From Ornithodoros turicata (taxonomy: Eukaryota; Arthropoda; Arachnida; Ixodida; Argasidae): a DNA stretch of 64,000 nt. A program made the translations under genes and the position numbers. This document shows positions 56,210-64,000 of this stretch, piece after piece. The stretch is from positions 13,600,011 through 13,664,010 of the forward strand of contig NC_088210.1 in the NCBI RefSeq assembly GCF_037126465.1, read 5' to 3'. The notes beneath the pieces were generated by a model that saw nothing but the letters and a program-made list of their open reading frames with translations, was not told the DNA's origin and did no database searches. Each line of letters opens with the position of its first letter. Position 1 is the first letter of the stretch.

Positions 56210-59200
56210 GTATGTTTGCTGCTCAAGCGAAGTAAACAAGTTACACAATAATGCGCGATCCTTGTGACCTCAATACTGCCGTAAAAGCCCGTCAGTAGCT
56301 CTTAGTGAGAACGTTAAACTCCGTAACCTTGCAAGGTGGTTTTCCGATTGGCGACTTTCCCACTGATGAAAAAAATATATAATAAATACGGCGGCTGTTT
56401 GACGTCACCAAGTTCTTGTTTTCCCGCAGCTCTAGACATTATCGAACGCTCACGCGGAATTTCGAAACTCGAGTAACTGGCGTGGGTCCTTTATCAAGTG
56501 TTATCGGTATCTCTTTGCCTTACGATGTCTACCACTTGAACTTGCCTGTCTAGACCATGACAGGCGCTTCTGAACTTCAATAGAACGCTTGCGTACTGAA
56601 TACATTAAAAAGAAAAGAAGATGTCTAATGTTCGAGTCATAATGGCATTCGTCTAATGCAAGCAGACGACGAGAACTTTACCTTCTGCTTTCAAAAACCT
56701 TCGAAATCAGTTTGGTAAAACCTTAGTTCGTTTTTCGTGACAGACGATGCGATTAATAAGGACGACATATCGTGCGATATATTGTCACCTACTTTTCTCA
56801 ATCTTTGAGAAAAAGCATGAAATAATATGACGAACAGGATAAGAGCAAGCAGAGGAACTGTTGCATCATATAGACAATGATCAATTTGTGCAAATAACCC
56901 CATAATTCCCATTGTTGCAATGCAGTGATGCATATAGCTAAAGATCGCGGACCACATTCCATTGCCTTTTTACACGTTACATACAAAGACAAAGCTCAAG
57001 AAATGCACATCCGGAGTCCTTCGTTCTAGTTTTTTTTAGGTGAACATTATGTAAGCGGTAACAAAATCTCGTTTATAACGAATGCGTAATGGCTTCCAGG
57101 TGGCATCACTGGAGGAATTGAAATCTGTATTACCTTCCCAACTGAGTACGTCAAGACACAGCTACAGTTAGATGAGAGATCGGCCAAGCCACGCTACAAT
57201 GGCATAATGGATGTGGTCAGGCAAACAGTGAGGGGCCATGGAGTCTCGGGACTGTATCGGGGACTCAGCGTACTTGTTTACGGCTCTGTTCCCAAATCGG
57301 CCGTGAGGTAAGTCTACATGGCCTATGTACGCCTTTGATTTGTTACACCGCTCAAAAGTTTAGCAGCAGAGCGTTGAACCGAAACGTTCCGCCATTAAGG
57401 TTTGATTCCGGTTCATATCTCCGGAGTTCACATATATCAGTTCGATTAACCGGTTCATCCGTTCCCCGAGCAGCGTGCCACCAATCTAGGCAGGCAGACC
57501 GCTTGAATCTCTACATCACCACCCTGAATCGAGCCGGTATCCTGAACCGGTAGCCGAAGTTTTTAGATCGGTTCGGTTCCGGTTCAGCTGCAAGATGGTG
57601 CTAGTAATTACGGTTCAGTTGTAGCTAAAAATAACGGCTAATAATTCTGGTTTTCGGTCCCGGTTCAGTTCAACGCTCTGGTTAGCAGCATTCAGCTAAC
57701 GAAGCAACAAGTCTGAACTGAAAACTGAATAGTAGCACCCCTCTCCTTGCCCACCGATGTGACTTATTCGGCATTCCATGACCATGCTAATGAAATGCCC
57801 TTGGCAAACGAAAAATACTGACAAGCCCTTTAATTTCGGGGGGCCACATTTTTCATGAACCGGCTACATATTTGCAGGCAAAAAATTTACCAAAATCTAG
57901 ATGCTAGAATTTGTGGATCAATTGCTTTACTTCCTGACGAGCCCGAGATAGTCCTCTCCGAATTTGGTAATGGTGACATTGCACGTGCTCATGCTGTTAA
58001 GCAGTCCGAACTCTTGTCGGTAGCCTGTACAACCAACTGTGAAGATAAATATCTAGTATAGCATTCGAAGTGTCACATCTTCCAGAAATTTTTGGGTACC
58101 CTTAATATTTGCAACGATTTAAGGCTCGTGAACATTAGGGGCTTTACAGTAATTAGGAAAGAAATGAGGCACAATTGAGGCATCCCAGCAAATACCTCAT
58201 TTAATCATTTATAGCCATTTACAGGCAAATGCCTAAAATTCCAGGCCCTAGCAAGAATGCATGGTAGGTGTACTACTACCCCTCACAGCCGGAAATTGAA
58301 AATTTATGGAGTGCACTTTCACTGTTCCTTTAAACTAAGCTAAGCAACTACAAACCGAGTTCTTGACATACCTGGGTAGTAATGTCATTACTGTAATGAA
58401 ATTACAGTAGTGAATTACGTTTTCTGGTAATTTGTAATGTAATGCATTACTTTTGACATTATTATGTCATTGGTAACGTAATTTAATTACATTTGGGTGG
58501 TAATTTTAATGACATTACTCATTACTTTTTACAAAATAATCGGGTGTTCAGGTTAACGGTTTGTGGCATCGGAGAATCATTGTTTGCTGGCCCCATCCTC
58601 CGGACAGTCTTCCTGTTGCCGTGATACATTGTGTCATCTTCATCTCTACATTGTGAAACGTACGTACGTCATACGCGGCACCCTGACATGTAGAAGAGAC
58701 AAATACAGTCGGACCTCGTTTTATGAACCCTCGATATATGAATTCCCTCAACTTACGAACGGCTCCACAGTGAACCAAAACTTTTTCCGTGTATTTTGAC
58801 CTCGTTTTACGAACCCTCGATATCTGAACTATGAACGGATTATTAGGGAACGGACCCAAAGTAGCCAAGCCATTCTGACCTCGATATACGAACGGGCGTT
58901 ATGAATGTACAGAGGACAGGCCAATGGACCGGAGGATAATTAAAGTTCCTCAGTACATGCTGCCAAGGTCAAACATACAATGTCCCAACGCCGCTACGTT
59001 CCACTAACATGATTCACCATTTCCTGAAAGTATAATTCCGGCGTTTACAGCCGAACGGTTGTGAGTTTGGACCATCTTGCCGTTCCAAGAGAAGGTGTTC
59101 AGTCCTGACAGCCGGGGACAAGGGTGATATTTGCCGTTGGAAGCAGTCTCGTTCACGCGCGATACGGTACTTTGAGGACCGGTTGGATGAGTCAAGTGTC

Positions 59201-62200
59201 AGACTTCTGTCATCTCTTCTAAACAGGATAGACCCTGCAGAAAGTATGGTGCAAAGCACAATTACGCAGTATTTTCAAAAATAAAACTTATTCAAATCAA
59301 TTTCCCGTGGTTTGGTGAGGTATTTGTGCACTGCACACCTCGGACCTCGATTTACGAATACCTCGATTTACGAACGATTTTCTGAGAAACGAAGGGTGTT
59401 CTAAAGCGAGGTTTGAGAAGAGTGATTGAGGTCAGAGAAGAGTGTGATTAAGCTCGCAGTAATGACTTAGTAATGTCATTACCTTTTCGTAGTAATTGTA
59501 ATGTAATTTCATTACATTAATGAGTAATGTAATTTAATTAAATTCTAACCACATGCTAACCTGACATGGGCGCTGACCTCGACCGATGGCGCAGATGTTA
59601 CGACGTCATAGGTCGTCCTTCTCATCCTCCTTACACCCCAGGGGGTGAGTCGAGAGTGAACGAGTGCGGCTGCGTTTTCTTTTCTTTTTTTTTTCTGGAA
59701 AAAACCCGCATGCATCAAAACCTTCTGTGCTGTTTGGCAAATTGACGCATATACTTTCATCAGAAAATGTCTTAAGCTGAAAATATTTTGGATGGAATGA
59801 GTAATGTAATTTAATTACATTTTACAAGTAATTTACCCAGGTACGGTTCTTGGTTTCAGGTTCGGTGCGTTTGAAGCCCTGAAGAAAAGGAGCGTGGACG
59901 AGAAGGGGAACTTGTCGCCCCAGATGCGGTTGCTGTGCGGGTTGGGGGCGGGGGTCTCCGAGGCTATCCTCGCCGTCACTCCCATGGAGACCGTCAAGGT
60001 GAAGTTTATCAACGACCAAGCCAGTCCCAACCCCAGGTACAAGGGCTTTGTCCACGGTGTACGCGAGATCATCCGTCAAGAAGGTAAAAATTATTTATTT
60101 TTATCTTTTGGTTTTCACTAAACACTTTGGGCAGATCAACTATGCGACTCGTCGCTGAAGCAATTTTTTTTTTTTCCTGGTCGGTTCTCTTCTTGTGCCT
60201 TTTTGTGGATCGAATTTCTTTCTCGTAACCGAGGCGTAAGGTGCACACAGAGAGAAACAGTTCCTTCGGAACAGAAATGGAGCTTGCACTTTACGGTAAA
60301 GGGAAAAAGATATCGGTTGTACAAACAAAGAGAAACATTGTAGTGTGTGTGAGTTTACGCAGTCTACTACGCTGCAATGCAGAAGAAAGTCTGCGGGTAG
60401 TACGTTTACAGTTAGGAATTAGAGGTATGCAATGCCCTGTACGTTCAGAAAATGAAAGAAAGCTGAAAATATTTTGGATGGCCCTCCGTACTCCTCTAAT
60501 TCCACGAAGGATACATTTTTGCACTTTAGTTTCCCCCCTTTAAGTTGCTGGGATGTCATGCAGGCATCAAGGGGACGTATCAAGGCCTGACTGCAACAAT
60601 AATGAAGCAGGGTAGCAACCAAGCGATCCGCTTCTTTGTCATGGAGACCATGAAGGACTGGTACCGGGGTGGTGACCCCAAGAAACCTGTTAACAAGCTC
60701 GTGGTTGGTTTGTTTGGTGCCATAGCTGGTGCAGCGTCTGTGTTTGGGAACACCCCCATCGACGTAGTCAAGACCAGGATGCAGGTAACTATTGCGGTGT
60801 GCTACTCGTTGTGAGCAGAGTTGAGGGAATTACGTTTAGCTTCTAATGCATTGCCATTACTCGTTACAGTTTTGTAACAGTTTTGTTACAGTCTGGCAGT
60901 GCCAGCGTTTGCGTGTAGAACTCACTTTCTAGTTGTGCCCTGTCAAGAAATAAATCATTATGAGATTTTCCATGATTTGGTGTTCTGGAAAATTTCATCC
61001 AGATCAACATCAGTGTTAGGAGTCTGGTAAAATGCGGAACCTCACCGCCTTCATTGTAGATTCTCATTTTTACTGTTTTTTTATTTTTTTATAGGGATTG
61101 GATGCACACAAGTATAAGCACACCTTTGACTGCATCTACAAGATTGCCAAACACGAAGGATTCCCAGCGTGAGTATCTTGTGGTTGCTATCTCAAGTACA
61201 AATATGATGTTGGGACAAACCTCAATAGCAGACGACCGTATTTACTTGCATAATTAACGGGCCACGACACCCTTCAGCCTCTTTGGGATTCCCCATACAT
61301 TTTTAAAAATCATATATTGCTGCAGAAAGCTCATTTGCTGCAGCACTTTTCTACAGAAGACGTAAAAAAAATCACGTTTCTGTTGGCTTTTTGATTACTC
61401 ACAAAATAAAGATTCCTCCAAGGAGAATTCTCACCCGATTGAGCACTTGAGAAATATATCATAAAGTTAATTCATTCAAAAACATTTCACTTGTTGTGAG
61501 CTGTGGCTAGCATGTGACACTCTCTAAGATTTCGGTTCCAGGGTAGATGGAAGCTGTAATAAATATTAATTAATTAATTAATAATAATTACAAAGCAGAT
61601 GTATAACATGTAACATATAACAGGGTTGTAACATGATCCCCCTTTCGAGCATGGTTGCAGAAGTATAGGTGGAGGGTGTACGCCCCCGGTGCCAAGTGAG
61701 TAGAATGACAGTAACATACGATAGAAGTGCTTTGCCATTTTTTTGTGTCATTAAACCATTTGAAAGTGCGATGCGTTAGGTGTGTCTTTGACGTTCTTTT
61801 TCCTAGTTTCGCAGTGTTACAGTCCTCGACAGTCACTCAGTAGAAATGATTATGCAACAGTAAAAAAAGGTATCCGACTATCGGAAGCAATCGAAAGAAA
61901 TGACGCTCGGGCTGTTTACAAAGTTTCCAGATTCCAAAAAGTTTAGAGGGTAGTGAATTCCAGTCCGCTGGTGTTTGGCAAGAAGCCACACTTAGATCTG
62001 TTAGTGCTTGAAAAAAATTTGACCTAACGACAGTTCACGGTGACTGTGTGGAGTTGTTCTTGTTATTAGCGGTTTCACATGTTTCTACCTGGTGAGTGTT
62101 CTGCAGGTCTTCAATGCACTGCCTCGTGGAGGCTTTTCTCAATGAGCGACATACTCCTTTGCAGCTTTTACAAGGGCACAATTCCACGGCTCAGTCGTGT

Positions 62201-62279
62201 GTGCTTGGACGTAGCCATTACTTTCATGATCTACGACTCGTTCATGGACCTCTTCAACAAGATCTGGAAGACCGACTAG
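56086..62279 (+). CDS. SLC25A1: Mitochondrial citrate (tricarboxylate) carrier, complete gene in six exons
   Basis: Exons are 56086-56209, 57100-57307, 59860-60083, 60564-60784, 61095-61168 and 62165-62279. They sum to 966 bases (321 residues plus TAG) with GT-AG introns and matching phases throughout. The family exchanges mitochondrial citrate for malate across the inner membrane, feeding cytosolic acetyl-CoA. Three carrier repeats are visible, each with the Px[DE]xx[KR] signature: PTEYVK (residues 55-60), PMETVK (152-157) and PIDVVK (250-255). [13 protein letters not shown] in repeat 2 is characteristic of citrate carriers rather than other SLC25 members. Length fits the family (about 310-320). 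The start is the first ATG of an open exon with GTC before it; residues 1-30 are a poorly conserved Ser/Thr-rich leader. Introns 1, 3, 4 and 5 look mostly unique; intron 2 is full of transposons. No breaks in the frame. The function is by homology. Confidence 0.93.
57100..57307 (+). CDS. SLC25A1: Citrate carrier exon 2
   Basis: Acceptor GGCTTCCAG, donor GTAAGT. Codes residues 42-110 and two bases of codon 111: helix 1 with the first carrier signature PTEYVK, then the loop and [17 protein letters not shown] of helix 2. Confidence 0.92.
57367..57680. mobile_element. hAT-type MITE in intron 2 of the citrate carrier, 314 bp
   Basis: CAGAGCGTTGAACCGAAACG at the left, GTTCAGTTCAACGCTCTG at the right. 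Flanks TTTAGCAG and GTTAGCAG match at 7 of 8 bases. Interior repeats GGTTCAG/GAACCGG motifs. Confidence 0.72.
58706..59415 (+). mobile_element. pogo/Tigger-like element with transposase C-terminal remnant
   Basis: Starts CAGTCGGACCTCGTTTTATG after TA; the right end has CGAACGATTTTCTGAGAAAC then GGGTGTTCTAAAGCGAGG. The frame at about 59156-59281 encodes [15 protein letters not shown] followed by STITQYFQK and a stop, the usual tail of Tigger-type transposases. The rest is lost. Confidence 0.65.
59640..59790 (+). repeat. Dispersed repeat ending TTGGATGGCCCTCYGTACTCC, intronic copy
   Basis: ATCAAAACCTTCTGTGCTGT, ACTTTCATCAGAAAATGTCT and AAAATATTTTGGATGG correspond to 17765-17900 and to 60440-60510. 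Short interspersed element of unknown class. Confidence 0.5.
59860..60083 (+). CDS. SLC25A1: Citrate carrier exon 3
   Basis: Acceptor TCTTGGTTTCAG, donor GTAAAA. Codes residues 111-185 and one base of codon 186, with the second signature PMETVK followed by VKFINDQ, the most citrate-carrier-specific stretch. The acceptor lies only about 20 bases from repeat sequence. Confidence 0.92.
60564..60784 (+). CDS. SLC25A1: Citrate carrier exon 4
   Basis: Acceptor GTCATGCAG, donor GTAACT. Codes residues 186-259: [20 protein letters not shown] (helix 4 region) and the third signature [10 protein letters not shown]. Confidence 0.92.
61095..61168 (+). CDS. SLC25A1: Citrate carrier exon 5
   Basis: Acceptor TTTTTTTATAG, donor GTGAGT. 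A short exon coding residues 260-283 and two bases of codon 284: [20 protein letters not shown], the loop between helices 5 and 6. Confidence 0.9.
62165..62279 (+). CDS. SLC25A1: Citrate carrier exon 6 (stop codon)
   Basis: Acceptor CTCCTTTGCAG. Codes residues 284-321, [20 protein letters not shown] and the helix 6 tail, ending IWKTD then TAG at 62277-62279. Confidence 0.92.
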
Positions 62280-63572
62280 AAGAACGCCTTCCCAGAACTG
62301 CGAGGAATTCTCTCAACCTGCAGGAAAAGAGTTGATGGAACTTGCAATAGCGCTACGTTCATTGGGACAGGGAATATCAAATATCATGGTGTATCATTGC
62401 ATCATGAACACTTTTTACCTCAGTCATTAACAGATTTGTTTCTCCTTTGAGGTGACGTTGTTGTCCATTGTTCAATGCTGTACGTCTAGTACCTCCGGTG
62501 CTGTCTTCTTGGTTGGGTACACGCAGCATCTTATAAGTATGTACCGTTACGGTGTTGTTATGCGCAAGCTCTGTTGTTAGTACCGCAGAGAAGATAACTT
62601 TATGCCTGTCAAGCCATTCCAGTTGTGTTTGCTCATTTTAAATTGATATTTATTTCTATACTACCCACGGTAGAGCTGTCAAAGTGTACCGAAAGATTTG
62701 CAACAGCTTGCTTGCCGTAGATGCTTGTCTGATTGATAGCTAGCTGATTCATGATTACGGTATTTTGAGTAAGACTTCAAAATTTTACGGAAACTGTTGC
62801 TTACGCATGTTGAAACTAAAAAAAAATATTGTATTATCACCAAAAAATTTTGTGCCTTGCTTTTTTCTCCCTCTCTTTCTACTACACTGTTTACTAACAG
62901 ACATACTGTGTGCTGCAGTCTGTGAGTACGTATACACACGTACATCCACTATGTTTGTAACATTTCCATTTTTCGTATATATACTACTACTGCCATTCCT
63001 ATATTGTGTCTGAGAGAAGACTGCTCTACGAAGATATCCTAAATATATCCAACCTATTCCACCGTGAATACTGTATTGGCACACGTTTCACGGTACGCTG
63101 GCTATTGTGAGATCGGCGAACCCTTACAGGCCATTGCTCTGGTGTATCCTGGCATGCTGTGTCATGTAAGGTCGCTGACTAAACATTTATATAGTTATAG
63201 TTACAAGTATATAAAAATTCACTTACACGTTCTGTACCTACTGTTGAGAGAGCTGAACCTTTGTCGTCCATTGCCCCCTTCGGCGTCCGAACATCAGCTA
63301 GTCGTCCGCGCAAGACGCCGATCTCCGCCCGACCAACTCAGCTCACAAGTCGTAAGCAACGGCTTAATCCAACTTGGCTCTAAGCATCTTCTACCTGGAA
63401 CGCGATAGTGAGATACAAAGCACGGTGGCGGTTTCCCGATCTGGTGTGGTCGACCTCACCAGTTTGTAGCCACTTCGGCTATGCGCTTTCATTCCACGTC
63501 TTGAAAACTTTGTTCCACGTTACGTCTGCGGGCTGGAAAAGGGAGCGTGTCCGCCAAGAACAAGTCTGGGCT
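62280..63572 (+). other. 3' UTR and downstream sequence of the citrate carrier
   Basis: AT-rich after the stop codon; no canonical AATAAA noticed in the first kilobase, so the transcript end is unresolved. No further gene seen. Confidence 0.4.
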
Positions 63573-64000
63573 TAAAGGGACTATCGCCTTTACCATGTAA
63601 CCATCAATTCCGAAACTACGTGCGAGTCTTATTCCTCTGCTGACCACTGTCAAATAACTCCGAAAAATCTTGCACCAAAATTTAAAAACAAGTTCACTTC
63701 AAACTACGTTACACGCTACGTTAATTTCGACCTCGTTATTATAATGCAAAACTTTGATTCCGTTACGGAGCTGCCATCGAAATTATACCGGACTCTTTCT
63801 TGCTTCGGCACTAAGCAGTGAACGTCGGTTCGGCTCGCACATCGGTGTTTTTAGTCCACGTTTAGTCCCGGCGGTGAAAAACATAGTGCGCGTTGTGAAG
63901 CGGACTGGCATCGCTGTCCGAAGGACGTGAAGATGACGTGAATGTTGTCAGCGGAGCATTCACGAGGACTGTTTTGGGCTACGATTCGGTGAATCGGTGT
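63573..64000. mobile_element. Possible partial TTAAAGGGACTAT element at the window edge
   Basis: Begins TTAAAGGGACTATCGCC, like the left end of the 40023 element; the other end is not in the window. Otherwise nothing recognisable here. Confidence 0.3.

Larger units (their letters stand above)
58373..59839. mobile_element. Composite GTAATTACATTAC-rich element in intron 2 of the citrate carrier
   Basis: Left CCTGGGTAGTAATGTCATTA, right AAGTAATTTACCCAGG, both followed inward by TAATGTAATTTAATTACA-type repeats (58380-58530, 59450-59540, 59795-59830). Inserted within are a Tigger-like element (58706-59415) and a dispersed 3'-tail repeat (59640-59790). No clear target duplication. Confidence 0.55.

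Overview
The window is eukaryotic, intron-bearing and dominated by transposable elements. Composition, the tRNA-derived SINEs with a body like that of ixodid tick SINEs, and the dense short inverted-repeat elements all suggest a chelicerate, most likely a hard tick. The genus cannot be fixed from the sequence alone. Only two host genes are well supported. One is a complete six-exon mitochondrial citrate/tricarboxylate carrier (SLC25A1-like, + strand, 56086-62279, 321 codons, all splice sites GT-AG and phase-consistent). The other is the first coding exon of sedoheptulokinase (SHPK-like, - strand, 45372-46003), whose remaining exons were not found.

Layout. 1-3950 is a tandem duplication (unit about 1.5 kb) in which one copy carries an extra inverted-repeat element, so the other copy preserves the empty site. 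4000-17700 is a mosaic of SINEs, foldback elements, a 35-bp minisatellite, a LINE RNase H relic and a clean nest of two hAT-type MITEs. 17700-30260 and 41750-50230 hold one very abundant palindromic MITE family (about 250 bp, terminus CACTCTTAAAAATG) in 15 copies, plus one related diverged element. 27490-29273 and 36221-38291 are two larger hAT-like non-autonomous elements, recognised by perfect 8-bp target duplications. 39842-40981 is a pogo/Tigger-like element with a TTAA-flanked element nested inside. About 42000-43640 is a hAT relic with GTAAC-rich ends and a BED zinc-finger fragment. 44232-45106 is a mariner-like palindrome. About 52310-53695 (- strand) is a decayed THAP/P-element-like transposase gene: the THAP domain reconstructs exactly over a 131-bp intron and is followed by stop codons. 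55800-62280 is the citrate carrier locus, with intron 2 filled by several transposons.

The two host genes act in central carbon metabolism: citrate export from mitochondria, and phosphorylation of sedoheptulose into the pentose phosphate pathway. There is no sign that they are co-regulated. They are separated by about 10 kb that includes the THAP relic. The most unusual content is the transposon biology: whole-element palindromes whose cores differ between subfamilies but stay complementary, matched TA, TG or CA two-base flanks, nested insertions with intact target duplications, and an exact empty site. No CRISPR, rRNA, true tRNA gene, viral gene or bacterial operon was seen.
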